The translations under genes and the position numbers were made by a program. A stretch of 64,000 nucleotides of DNA from Brachyspira hampsonii (GTDB lineage: Bacteria; Spirochaetota; Brachyspiria; Brachyspirales; Brachyspiraceae). The notes under the pieces are model-generated. The model did not search any database, was not told the DNA's origin, and was given only the letters and a program-made list of their open reading frames with translations. The stretch is from contig NZ_MDCO01000012.1 in the NCBI RefSeq assembly GCF_001746205.1, positions 889,128 to 953,127 on the forward strand. Direction: 5' to 3'. Position 1 is the first letter of the stretch, and every line of letters starts with the position of its first letter. Shown here piece by piece: positions 18,493 to 26,899 of this stretch.

Positions 18493-19248
18493 TTATTTTT
18501 TTTCTGTTTCCACAAGATAAATATCCATAGTATCAAGCATTCCTGTCATAGTATTGTATTTTATTATTTTTCTTGTTTTATCATCTTTTTCAATATAAGC
18601 TGCTATTTTTGGGAAAAATATTGAAAAAGGTATTCCTTCTAGTTTTATTTCCATTTCATAGCATTCTTTTTCTTCGTTATTTATTTTTATTTTTTTTATG
18701 CCATTGTTTAGTATTGATACTTTTAATTTACTGTCTTTAGAGGCCATAGGCATAACAATATTCATTTGATTTGTAGAGTCTATAGGAAAAGTTCTCGATA
18801 TTTGATACACTCCATACATAGAGAATATAGCCAAATCTCCGTTTGAATTTGTATAGTTCACCTTGTCTCTTATATCAAATGTATGCTCCATATTTCCGAA
18901 ATCATAATAATCTATGGTTTTATTATAAACAGTTCTCATATTTCCCAAATCTATAATGGAATACATTTCAGACTTTCTTACATTAGTCATCATGTTTTCT
19001 TCTAGTAGAAAAGGATCTTTTAATTTGTTTGTAACAAAGCCTTTGATATAAGTTTCTTTAATGTTCCAATAGCCTTTACTATCAACAGAAGTTTCTGTAT
19101 ATACTATCATAGCATTACTCTTTTTGCTGGATATTCCTTTATGTACAAAGTATTCCTGTTTCTGAAAAGAAGGTATATTAGTATAAGAGTAATACTGTGC
19201 AAATAAAAATGAATTTAATATAAAAATTATTATTAATATGTTTTTCAT
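18493..19248 (-). CDS. Secreted hypothetical protein
   Basis: A 251-residue protein with a classical signal peptide (MKNILIIIFILNSFLFAQYY), cleavage probably after FLFA. The mature part is beta-rich, with phrases such as KGYWNIKETYIKGFV and NIVMPMASKDSKLKVSILNNG, compatible with a periplasmic LolA-like or DUF3108-like fold, but no specific family could be named. No lipobox cysteine. It is first in the run leading to the MBL-fold gene, 16 bases downstream. Confidence 0.65.
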   Translation of the reverse strand: MKNILIIIFILNSFLFAQYYSYTNIPSFQKQEYFVHKGISSKKSNAMIVYTETSVDSKGYWNIKETYIKGFVTNKLKDPFLLEENMMTNVRKSEMYSIIDLGNMRTVYNKTIDYYDFGNMEHTFDIRDKVNYTNSNGDLAIFSMYGVYQISRTFPIDSTNQMNIVMPMASKDSKLKVSILNNGIKKIKINNEEKECYEMEIKLEGIPFSIFFPKIAAYIEKDDKTRKIIKYNTMTGMLDTMDIYLVETEKK

Positions 19249-19302
19249 ATCAATATAATAAACCTTAAAAATACAAATTTCAATACAAATTAATAATATT
19301 TT

Positions 19303-19686
19303 TTATACATTTCTAGTCTTTAAAATATTGCCTGCATTATCTATTATAATAATATTATTGTTAATTTCCATTTCATATTTATTTTTTCTTTTTGTTATTC
19401 TGTATATATTAAAATCTGTATATTTATTTTTTATAGTATTTATGACTTCTTTTTCTATGATATTATTTTCAGCAAATTTTTCTATTATAGAAAATGATAT
19501 CTCATTGCCGTTTCCTATAATAGAAGTCCATTCACCTCTTGAAGTAAAGTTTACAGAGCTTCCGCCTTTAAATACAACACTGTATGATGAAGTAAATGTA
19601 GTCTTAAAAACATAATAATCATTAAAATATGTTTCTATAAAGTTTTTTGCTTTCTCTGGAAGTTTTTGATATGATATAATATCCAT
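19303..19686 (-). CDS. PepSY-like domain protein without a signal peptide
   Basis: A 127-residue protein matching the PepSY-like (BLIP-like, DUF2874) pattern: KLPEKAKNFIETYFNDY, then VVFKGGSSVNFTSRGEWTSI, then a second half with INTIKNKYTDFNIYRI. A paralogue at 20396-20851 has the same blocks plus a signal peptide. Here the frame is closed by a TAG four codons before the ATG and no ribosome site is clear. This copy may have lost its export signal by truncation, or be a cytoplasmic variant. Confidence 0.65.
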   Translation of the reverse strand: MDIISYQKLPEKAKNFIETYFNDYYVFKTTFTSSYSVVFKGGSSVNFTSRGEWTSIIGNGNEISFSIIEKFAENNIIEKEVINTIKNKYTDFNIYRITKRKNKYEMEINNNIIIIDNAGNILKTRNV

Positions 19687-19738
19687 AATTGTAATCTAAA
19701 TAATTTTCAATTTTATATAACTATCTCAAATACTTTGC

Positions 19739-19879
19739 TTATTGATTTTCATTTTTTTCTTTTTCTATCATATCTTCTAAATATGCTTTTAAGAAAATAT
19801 AATTATGTGCATCATCTAGGTTTTGATTATTTTCAATTTTTCTATTTAGAAATTCAACTAATTCTTCTTTTGTTTTCAT
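19739..19879 (-). CDS. Small acidic/basic protein, 46 residues
   Basis: A short frame with ATG at 19879 preceded by AAGGA (ATAAGGATATTAATATG) and ending TAA at 19739. The product starts MKTKEELVEFLNRKIENNQN and continues as a charged helix ending EKEKNENQ. Codon use matches the neighbours. It lies between the two PepSY-like genes, 52 bases upstream of the truncated one. No family is recognised. The good ribosome site makes a real gene likely. Confidence 0.5.
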   Translation of the reverse strand: MKTKEELVEFLNRKIENNQNLDDAHNYIFLKAYLEDMIEKEKNENQ

Positions 19880-20148
19880 ATTAATATCCTTATAAATAGT
19901 TTATGTATTTTAATTTTCAAATTATAGTAGTTTTAAACCTTATAATATTATTGTTGGTATGTCAATAGATAAATTGTGTATTTAATTCATCAAACTGTTT
20001 ATATATTGAAAGCCTGAATTGTATAAAATAATTATAAAAGCACCTATAAAATCATATTTCAACATTTTTTTCATTTAATATAAGTTATTGAGTTTCATTC
20101 ATACTGTAATTAAAAAGCTAATTTTATTTTTTTAATTGTATTTTACAC

Positions 20149-20346
20149 CACGCGTTAAACTTGCTTAAAAAACAAGGTTATTTTTTATTACAGTGTCTAG
20201 CATAATTTGAAATTCATTTTACCGCGTGCTGTTATAGCAGCAGATTAAAAAACACTTGGGCGGGTGTTCTTTTTCTTTATAATCTGTAAAGAAAAAGAAA
20301 ATATTTATAACTGAGCGGCATTTTAATATATAAAGGGCGGGGTATG
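20149..20346. repeat. Dispersed G-rich intergenic element, copy B
   Basis: CACGCGTTAAAC at 20149-20160 and its near-inverse TTTACCGCGTG at about 20218-20228 flank about 60 bases. GGGCGGGTG follows at 20258-20266 and GGGCGGGGTATG at 20335-20346. The order of islands (ACGC..GGT, then GGGCGGG twice about 77 bases apart) mirrors copy A at 14.8-15.0 kb. The remaining 250 bases of this gap (19880-20148) show nothing else. Confidence 0.55.
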
Positions 20347-20395
20347 TAATAAAAATTTTAAAATTTAATAAATGAAAATATATTAATTTATTATT

Positions 20396-20851
20396 TTATG
20401 CTTTTTTTATTTTTATTATATTGCCTTCATAGTCTATGTAAATATATTCTTTATCATCAGCCTTAAACTCTATTCCTTTGCTTTTTTTGTATATATTATT
20501 AATTGTTTTATATTTTGACCTAATTATATTTATTATTTTAGCCTCAATAAACTTTTCAGCTGTACTAATAGCTATTGTTTTTCTATTTCCTATTATAGAA
20601 GTCCATTCCCCTTTTCTATTGAAATTTATTGATGAACCGCCTTTAAAAATTACAATATAATGAGTGGAAACAGCAGCACTATGTATTTCATAATCTTTAA
20701 AATATGTATTTACAAACTCTTGAATATTTAAAGGTAAAGATGTGTAGGGAATAAAATTTATATTTCTATCATTGTCAAAAAACAAAAATGAAGAAGATGT
20801 CAAATATATAAAAATTATCAAAATATAAGATATAGTTTTATTTTTAAGCAT
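20396..20851 (-). CDS. Secreted PepSY-like domain protein
   Basis: A 151-residue paralogue of the gene at 19303-19686, here with an N-terminal hydrophobic export segment (about residues 7-27, ISYILIIFIYLTSSSFLFF). The core blocks are SLPLNIQEFVNTYFKDYE, VIFKGGSSINFNRKGEWTSI and IIRSKYKTINNIYK. Proteins of this family are usually periplasmic, small and of unknown role. Upstream DNA is shared divergently with the MATE promoter region. Confidence 0.72.
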   Translation of the reverse strand: MLKNKTISYILIIFIYLTSSSFLFFDNDRNINFIPYTSLPLNIQEFVNTYFKDYEIHSAAVSTHYIVIFKGGSSINFNRKGEWTSIIGNRKTIAISTAEKFIEAKIINIIRSKYKTINNIYKKSKGIEFKADDKEYIYIDYEGNIIKIKKA

Positions 20852-20936
20852 AAGAATATATCCTTAAATGATTGCTGATTATATTTTAAATAATACTCTA
20901 AAAAATAAATATTGCAATAGTCAATAAAAAAGTAAA

Positions 20937-21004
20937 ATTTCGTACTTTTCTATTGACAAATAAATAAACATGTATATAATACTTAATTACTAATAGTACG
21001 AAAT
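20937..21004. promoter_or_regulatory. Operator-like inverted repeat around the MATE promoter
   Basis: ATTTCGTACT at 20937-20946 and its exact reverse complement AGTACGAAAT at 20995-21004 flank the promoter elements at 20953-20980. Matching extends weakly beyond the 10 bases. The layout, one site just upstream of the -35 and one near the transcript start, suits a repressor that bridges or loops the promoter. Confidence 0.6.
20953..20980 (+). promoter_or_regulatory. Sigma-70 promoter of the MATE gene
   Basis: TTGACA at 20953-20958, 16-base spacer, TATAAT at 20975-20980; AAGGAG precedes the ATG at 21031. Confidence 0.75.
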
Positions 21005-21030
21005 AAGACTATTTTTAAAAGGAGTTTATC

Positions 21031-22389
21031 ATGATTAATATTACACAAAATACTAAAAACATGGAAAAATCTTTTTTTAAGTATGTTATGCCGGCAATAG
21101 TTTCAACTATGCTTGGAGGATTTTATATAGTTGTAGACGGTTTTTTCGTTGGTAATTCTATGGGAGATATTGGGCTTACTGCAATTAATTTAGTTTATCC
21201 TATAGGTACTTTGCTTATGGCAGCAGCTATTATGCTTGGTATGGGAGGCTCTGTTATAATGTCCACATATCTTGGAGAGGGTAATATAGAAGGATTTAAT
21301 AGGGCTAAAGTAAATACTTTTATTTCTTTAATATTCGCTAGTATAATATTAACAGTTGTTTTGCTTTTATTAAAAAACAATCTCATATATTTGCTTGGTG
21401 CAAGAGATGAAGTATTTAAACAGGCTGATTCATATATCACTACTATAATATTAGGAGGAGGTTTTCAAATAATATCATTTGGATCTATGCCTATAGTAAG
21501 AAATTCAGGAAAAACTATACATGCTATGAGTTTTATGGGAGTTGGACTTATAACAAATATTATTCTTGATTATTTATTTTTAATGGTTTTTAGATTAGAA
21601 ATGTTCGGTGCTGCTTTAGCTACTATAATAGCTCAAGGATTAGTTGCTTTGATGGCTGTTTATTATCTATTTATAAGAAAGAAAAACAGAACAAAAATAA
21701 AATTATCAGATTTTAATTTATATATGACAAAAAGAGCTTTGCAAATAGGATTATCTCCATTTGGTTTAGTTATGGCTCCTTCTCTTATAGTTATATTTAA
21801 TAATCTTCAATGCATCAAATACGGCGGATATTTAGGAACTACTGCATACTCTGTAATGAATTATATTTACGGTTCTATTTTGCATTTATTTGAGGGAGTG
21901 GCAGAGGGCTGTCAGCCTATGATAAGTTATTTTAAAGGTGCATGCAGAAATGACCTTATGAGAAAAGTATTTAAAAAAGGAATATTATTTGATATTATAC
22001 TTGGTGCTTTTCTTATGATAATAGTATTGATTTTTAGAAATAAACTTGGAATATTATTCGGTGCTTCTATAGAGACTAATGCTATAATAAGTTTAGGTCT
22101 TCCTATAATATCGGCTGCATTTATACTTCAGCCTATAGTAAGGCTTGGAACTGCATATTTTTATTCATCAGGAGAAAGCAGATATTCTACACTTTTAACA
22201 TATATAGACCCTTTACTTGTAAGTCCTTTATGTATATTGATACTTCCTTTATTTTTAAAACTTAATGGTGTATGGTTTGCTGTGCCTGTATCACAATTAA
22301 TATTAGCTATTATATTTTTATTGATATTTTATAATACAAATTTAAAGAATGATAATTTAATAAGTAAAGCAGTTTATCAAAATGAATAA
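21031..22389 (+). CDS. MATE family multidrug/cation efflux transporter
   Basis: A 452-residue membrane protein with about 12 hydrophobic segments in two pseudo-repeats. Family features include MEKSFFKYVMPAIVSTMLGGFYIVVDGFFVGN-type residues at the start (split motif G-FYIVVDGFFVG), GLTAINLVYPIG, and the mirrored GTTAYSVMNYIYG and EGCQPMISY blocks in the second half. MATE pumps export drugs or cationic metabolites using Na+ or H+. It is a single gene behind a strong promoter with an inverted operator and ends at a strong hairpin, so substrate-induced control is plausible. No regulator gene is adjacent. Confidence 0.9.
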   Translation: MINITQNTKNMEKSFFKYVMPAIVSTMLGGFYIVVDGFFVGNSMGDIGLTAINLVYPIGTLLMAAAIMLGMGGSVIMSTYLGEGNIEGFNRAKVNTFISLIFASIILTVVLLLLKNNLIYLLGARDEVFKQADSYITTIILGGGFQIISFGSMPIVRNSGKTIHAMSFMGVGLITNIILDYLFLMVFRLEMFGAALATIIAQGLVALMAVYYLFIRKKNRTKIKLSDFNLYMTKRALQIGLSPFGLVMAPSLIVIFNNLQCIKYGGYLGTTAYSVMNYIYGSILHLFEGVAEGCQPMISYFKGACRNDLMRKVFKKGILFDIILGAFLMIIVLIFRNKLGILFGASIETNAIISLGLPIISAAFILQPIVRLGTAYFYSSGESRYSTLLTYIDPLLVSPLCILILPLFLKLNGVWFAVPVSQLILAIIFLLIFYNTNLKNDNLISKAVYQNE

Positions 22390-22392
22390 TTA

Positions 22393-22449
22393 ATAATTTT
22401 AGGCTTTAAATAATAATCAATATTTATATTATTTAAAGCCTAAAATTAT
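22393..22449. terminator. Bidirectional hairpin terminator
   Basis: A perfect 22-base inverted repeat (22393-22414 and 22428-22449, core TTTTAGGCTTTAAA) with a 13-base loop, between the converging MATE and cobD-like genes. Confidence 0.8.
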
Positions 22450-22469
22450 ATTCTTATTTATTATCTTGT

Positions 22470-23447
22470 TTAGAAAATTATTGAAGAGATTAACATAGAA
22501 ATAAGTTTAATTATTATTAATGCTGCTAAAGCAAATATTGCAGAAGTTAATATTAGTTTATTGGCTTTTTCTATATGTTCAGCATTTAAATCTTCTAAGT
22601 ATTCCCCAACTAGTGGTCTGTCATATATTTCGCCGTCTTTTATATATTCTCCTCCAAGCTCTATATTCATAGCACCTGCAATTGATGACTCTAATCTTGC
22701 TTTATTATTTTTACCGTCTTTTCTTAAAACAGCAAATGCATTTTTATATTCATATCTAAAGAATATAGATGTAACGATGCAAACTAAAGATGTAAAGAAT
22801 GAAGGTATTATATTTAATATATAGCATAATTTGATATTAAATATACCGAATATATCACTACTTTTATTTTCATCTATATATATTGTCTCAGAAGAACTTT
22901 CAGAAAGTACATATATAACTTTATATGCTATACAAAGAGGGGCACCTCCCAATAACAAAAATATAGATGGATATATATAATCTTCTGAAATGCTTATTAT
23001 AGTATATTCTATTGTAGTCTTTACTATTTGTTCTTCTTCCATATCTTCGGTATCAGCTTCTGTATTTTCTTTTAAAAGTGATTTTGACTTTTTTAAATCA
23101 TTTGTAGTCAAGCTATGATATATATATGAACTTACTTCTAAAGGTTTTCTAATTCCTAATGTTATATAACATAGAGCAAGCTCAACTATCAGTCCTAGTA
23201 TGAAATGCACTTTATATAAAAGCATTAAAAGAAAGAAAGGAATTAAAAAACATATAGCTATAAGTATTAAAGAAGATAATATTCCTACTGTATATGTCAA
23301 TATTTTATTTTCAGGATTTCCTTTTTTTCTAAATAAATCTTCTGATATAAAATGAAGTCTTGATATAAAGACAAAAGGATCAAATTTTACATTTTTGATA
23401 AATATATTTAAAAGAAAAGATATAGGCAGTATTAATAATATTCTCAT
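22470..23447 (-). CDS. cobD: CobD/CbiB-like cobalamin biosynthesis membrane protein
   Basis: A 325-residue protein with several membrane segments at both ends. CobD/CbiB joins the aminopropanol linker to cobyric acid. Family-like parts are the PLE/IYHSL region near 105-115, the LLLGGAPLCIAYKVIYVL helix (normally LLGGAPGALAYRAVNTLD) and the C-terminal ESSIAGAMNIELGG block (normally SAMAGALGVRLGG). The usual SVAENTSDG loop reads YTIISISEDYIYP, so key conserved residues are altered. With a cobC-like gene 44 bases upstream, the cobalamin call is reasonable, but activity is uncertain. Confidence 0.68.
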   Translation of the reverse strand: MRILLILPISFLLNIFIKNVKFDPFVFISRLHFISEDLFRKKGNPENKILTYTVGILSSLILIAICFLIPFFLLMLLYKVHFILGLIVELALCYITLGIRKPLEVSSYIYHSLTTNDLKKSKSLLKENTEADTEDMEEEQIVKTTIEYTIISISEDYIYPSIFLLLGGAPLCIAYKVIYVLSESSSETIYIDENKSSDIFGIFNIKLCYILNIIPSFFTSLVCIVTSIFFRYEYKNAFAVLRKDGKNNKARLESSIAGAMNIELGGEYIKDGEIYDRPLVGEYLEDLNAEHIEKANKLILTSAIFALAALIIIKLISMLISSIIF

Positions 23448-23491
23448 GTTGCTTATTCCAATAAAAGTTATTACTAATAATCATCGTAAAA

Positions 23492-24076
23492 TTATAACTT
23501 TTCTATAATATTTATATTATTTTTCTCATCTATTTCTGTATAATAACCGCATCCGTTCTGTAAAAGGTATTCATAAAATCCTAATTTCTGCTTATCAAAT
23601 CTGCTGAATATAGACATAATAACTCCTCCATGACTGACTACTGCAGTATAATCTAAATTATTTTTCTTCATATCTTCTATAATATATAGATATGCTTTTT
23701 CTGTTCTGCTAAAGAAATTTTCGGAAGTTTCTCCATTGGGTACATTGCTTTTCCAATTAGTTCTAAAAAATTCTTTATAATAAGGATTATTTTTTAATTC
23801 ATCATGATTTTTTCCCTCAAAATCTCCGAAACTTCTTTCTCTTAAATCATTCAAAACTTCTTTTTTCATATCATTAAAGTATATATCAGCAGTTTCTAAG
23901 CATCTTTTTAATGGGCTGCAATATAATTTTTGCACAGGTTTATAACTATCTATTATTTTTTTTCTATCATTTAAAGCTTTTTTCCCATCTTCACATAATG
24001 GAGCATCTGTAGATCCCAGCCATCTTCCTTCAGCATTTAATTGAGTTTGCCCATGTCGTATAAAAAGAATTTTCAT
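23492..24076 (-). CDS. cobC: Histidine phosphatase, probable alpha-ribazole phosphatase
   Basis: A 194-residue phosphoglycerate-mutase-superfamily enzyme. The catalytic RHG is in LFIRHGQTQLN (about 4-14), the second Arg in SPLKRCLET, the proton donor Glu in LRERSFGDFEG, and the second His in VVSHGGVIM. Length and motifs fit CobC, which dephosphorylates alpha-ribazole 5'-phosphate (or adenosylcobalamin phosphate) in assembly of the lower ligand of vitamin B12. The call relies on the neighbouring cobD-like gene. A general sugar-phosphate phosphatase is the alternative. Confidence 0.72.
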   Translation of the reverse strand: MKILFIRHGQTQLNAEGRWLGSTDAPLCEDGKKALNDRKKIIDSYKPVQKLYCSPLKRCLETADIYFNDMKKEVLNDLRERSFGDFEGKNHDELKNNPYYKEFFRTNWKSNVPNGETSENFFSRTEKAYLYIIEDMKKNNLDYTAVVSHGGVIMSIFSRFDKQKLGFYEYLLQNGCGYYTEIDEKNNINIIEKL

Positions 24077-24276
24077 AATGATAACTCCTAGCTTTAAAAT
24101 AATTTTCTATAATTTTTTAACATTAACATTGACATTATAATGATAGTTTATTTTTTTTCAATAATGCATTATTAATTTTTTACAATGATAAATGATATAA
24201 GTATATGTTGTATAGTTTTATAGAAATAAATTTTTTATATAGGTACGGTATGTATAAAAAATACTATAAAAAATAA

Positions 24277-24305
24277 TTGACAATTTATAGAATTTGCGTT
24301 ATAAT
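24277..24305 (+). promoter_or_regulatory. Consensus sigma-70 promoter of hppA
   Basis: TTGACA at 24277-24282, 17-base spacer, TATAAT at 24300-24305. It lies in a 270-base gap in which nothing else stands out. Confidence 0.8.
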
Positions 24306-24352
24306 CAATAACTGTACAAAAACTAACAAAATTCAAAAAATAGGGTATGTGT

Positions 24353-26749
24353 ATGAATTATGAAATATTAGCTGAAAATGCCCGCTTTTTTACAATATCA
24401 GCGGCAATACTTACATTAGCTTTCGCATTCTATTTTTATAAATGGATGCGTAAGCAGGACGAAGGTAATGAAACTATGAAAGAAATAGCTTCGCATGTTC
24501 GTTCCGGTGCTATAGCTTATCTTAAACAGCAGTATAAAGTTATAGCTTTCTTTTTTGCAGGAGCTTTCATTATTTTTGCTATTCTTTCTTATGCATTAAA
24601 AGTGCAAAACCCTTTCATTCCTATAGGTTTTTTAACAGGCGGTTTCTTCTCAACTCTTTCTGGTTTCTTGGGTATGAAAACTGCTACTTATGCATCTGCT
24701 AGAACTGCTAATGCTGCTAGTAAATCTTTAAATGAAGGTTTAACAATAGCTTTCCGTTCCGGTGCAGTTATGGGACTTACTGTAGTAGGTCTTGCTTTGC
24801 TTGATATATCATTATGGTTTATAGTATTAAATTTATGGCTTGATAATAGTCTTTTTGGAACAGATTTCCTTAATTTAGCTTCTACAGGCATAGCTAAAGG
24901 TACTGCTGAATACACTGCTGCTAAAATGCACTTTGTAACTACTACAATGCTTAGCTTTGGTGTAGGTGCTTCTTTCCAAGCGTTATTTGCCCGTGTTGGA
25001 GGCGGTATATTTACTAAAGCTGCTGATGTTGGTGCTGACTTGGTTGGTAAAGTTGAAGCTGGAATACCTGAAGATGACCCTAGAAACCCTGCAGTTATAG
25101 CTGACAATGTAGGCGACAATGTAGGTGATGTTGCTGGTATGGGTGCTGACCTTTACGAATCTTATGCAGGTTCTATACTTGCTGCTATGAGTTTAGGTTC
25201 TGCCGCTTTCGGATATATTAACCCTGATGTAAGCCCAATATATGCTGTATCTCTTCCTATGATACTTGCTGCTATTGGTACTCTTTCTTCTATAATAGGT
25301 GTATTCTTCGTTAAAACTAAAGAAGGTGCTACTATGGGAGAATTATTGAAATCTTTAAGAGTTGGTGTTTATGTAAGCAGTGCTATTATTATAGTAGTAT
25401 CTTTCTTACTTGTAAAAACACTTCTTCCAAATAATTTAGGATTATTCGTTTCTATCATTGTAGGACTTATAGCTGGTAATGTTGTTGGTTTCTTCACAGA
25501 ATACTATACTGCAGCTGAATACAGACCTACTCAATGGGTAGCTGAACAATCTAAAACAGGTCCTGCTACTGTTATTATAGGAGGACTTGCTGTAGGTATG
25601 CAATCTACTTTAATACCTGTTGTTACAGTAGTTATATCTATAATGTTGGCATTTGGTTTTGCAGGCGGTTTCGGTTCAGGAGCTTCTTCTTTCTCTCAAG
25701 GTTTATACGGTATAGCTTTAGCTTCTGTTGGTATGTTATCTACTTTAGGTATCACATTAGCTACTGATGCTTATGGTCCTATAGCTGACAATGCAGGCGG
25801 TAATGCTGAAATGTCTGGTCTTCCAGAAAGTGTTAGAGAAAGAACTGATGCTTTAGACTCTTTGGGTAACACTACTGCTGCTACTGGTAAAGGTTTTGCT
25901 ATATGTTCTGCTGCTTTAACTGCTATGGCTTTGATTGCTGCTTATATTGAGGAGATTAAAACTTCTTTGGGAAGAATGATAAATACAGGAAACCTTACTT
26001 CTATAGATATAGGTACTGTTCAATATACTGCTAACAGTGCTAAAGAATTATATGATAAAGTTGTTTATAGTTTAGGTATGAATGAGTTTATGAATGCTTT
26101 CAATATTCACTTGATGAACCCTAAAGTATTAATAGGTATATTTATCGGTGCTATGTTAGTATTCTTCTTCTGTGCTTTAACTATGAAAGCTGTTGGTCGT
26201 GCTGCTGCAGGTGTTGTAGAAGAAGTTAGAAGACAGTTTAGAGAAATTAAAGGCTTACTTGCTGGTGAAAAAGGTGTAAAAGCTGATTATGAAAAAGCTG
26301 TTCAAATCTGTACTAAATCAGCTCAAAAAGAGATGATTGTTCCTTCTGTACTTGCTATAATAGTACCTGTTGTAGTTGGTTTCTTATTCGGAGTACCTGC
26401 TGTTATAGGTATGTTAGTAGGCGGTTTGACTGCTGGTTTTGCTATGGCTGTTATGATGTCTAATGCAGGCGGTGCTTGGGATAATGCTAAAAAATACATT
26501 GAAGCTGGTAATTTGGGCGGTAAAAAAATCATAGATCCAAAAACTGGAGAAAAAATTACTAACCCTAACCATGCTGCTGCTGTTATAGGTGATACAGTTG
26601 GTGACCCATTCAAAGATACTTCCGGACCTTCAATTAACATTCTTATCAAATTAATGAGCTTGATAAGTGTTGTATTTGCTGGTGCAATAGTAGCTTTCTC
26701 ACCAAAAATTCAGGCTTTATTAGGTATAGCTGATCAAATTATTAAATAA
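24353..26749 (+). CDS. hppA: Membrane-bound ion-translocating pyrophosphatase
   Basis: An integral pyrophosphatase that hydrolyses PPi and pumps Na+ or H+ across the inner membrane. The 798-residue protein (start ATG 24353, seven bases after AGGG) has about 16 membrane segments. The PPi/Mg site reads DVGADLVGKVEAGIPEDDPRN then ADNVGDNVGDVAGMGADLYE, with a second site DAYGPIADNAGGNAEMSGL and a third GDTVGDPFKDTSGPS near the C-terminus. GNTTAATGKGF carries Ala509 and Gly512, the pair typical of K+-dependent enzymes. It is about 70-100 residues longer than common bacterial forms, mostly from a loop around residues 535-585. Confidence 0.95.
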   Translation: MNYEILAENARFFTISAAILTLAFAFYFYKWMRKQDEGNETMKEIASHVRSGAIAYLKQQYKVIAFFFAGAFIIFAILSYALKVQNPFIPIGFLTGGFFSTLSGFLGMKTATYASARTANAASKSLNEGLTIAFRSGAVMGLTVVGLALLDISLWFIVLNLWLDNSLFGTDFLNLASTGIAKGTAEYTAAKMHFVTTTMLSFGVGASFQALFARVGGGIFTKAADVGADLVGKVEAGIPEDDPRNPAVIADNVGDNVGDVAGMGADLYESYAGSILAAMSLGSAAFGYINPDVSPIYAVSLPMILAAIGTLSSIIGVFFVKTKEGATMGELLKSLRVGVYVSSAIIIVVSFLLVKTLLPNNLGLFVSIIVGLIAGNVVGFFTEYYTAAEYRPTQWVAEQSKTGPATVIIGGLAVGMQSTLIPVVTVVISIMLAFGFAGGFGSGASSFSQGLYGIALASVGMLSTLGITLATDAYGPIADNAGGNAEMSGLPESVRERTDALDSLGNTTAATGKGFAICSAALTAMALIAAYIEEIKTSLGRMINTGNLTSIDIGTVQYTANSAKELYDKVVYSLGMNEFMNAFNIHLMNPKVLIGIFIGAMLVFFFCALTMKAVGRAAAGVVEEVRRQFREIKGLLAGEKGVKADYEKAVQICTKSAQKEMIVPSVLAIIVPVVVGFLFGVPAVIGMLVGGLTAGFAMAVMMSNAGGAWDNAKKYIEAGNLGGKKIIDPKTGEKITNPNHAAAVIGDTVGDPFKDTSGPSINILIKLMSLISVVFAGAIVAFSPKIQALLGIADQIIK

Positions 26750-26773
26750 TAACTTTATTTAATATTAATATAT

Positions 26774-26810
26774 AAGCTGTCTGACTTTAATTAGTTGGGC
26801 AGCTTTTTTG
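26774..26810 (+). terminator. Terminator of hppA
   Basis: AAGCTGTC at 26774-26781 pairs (with one G-U) with GGCAGCTT at 26798-26805, followed by a T run. Confidence 0.7.
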
Positions 26811-26899
26811 TTTTAATTATTATTTTATTATTGGGTTTAAAGTAATTTACAATATTCATTTTATTTTGTTATTTTTTATATCAATACTTTGGATTTATT

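Noticed and set aside
24688..25119. 143-codon frame antisense to hppA
   Set aside because: It mirrors the highly conserved pyrophosphatase coding sequence, shows shadow composition (S, P, A rich) and has no ribosome site.
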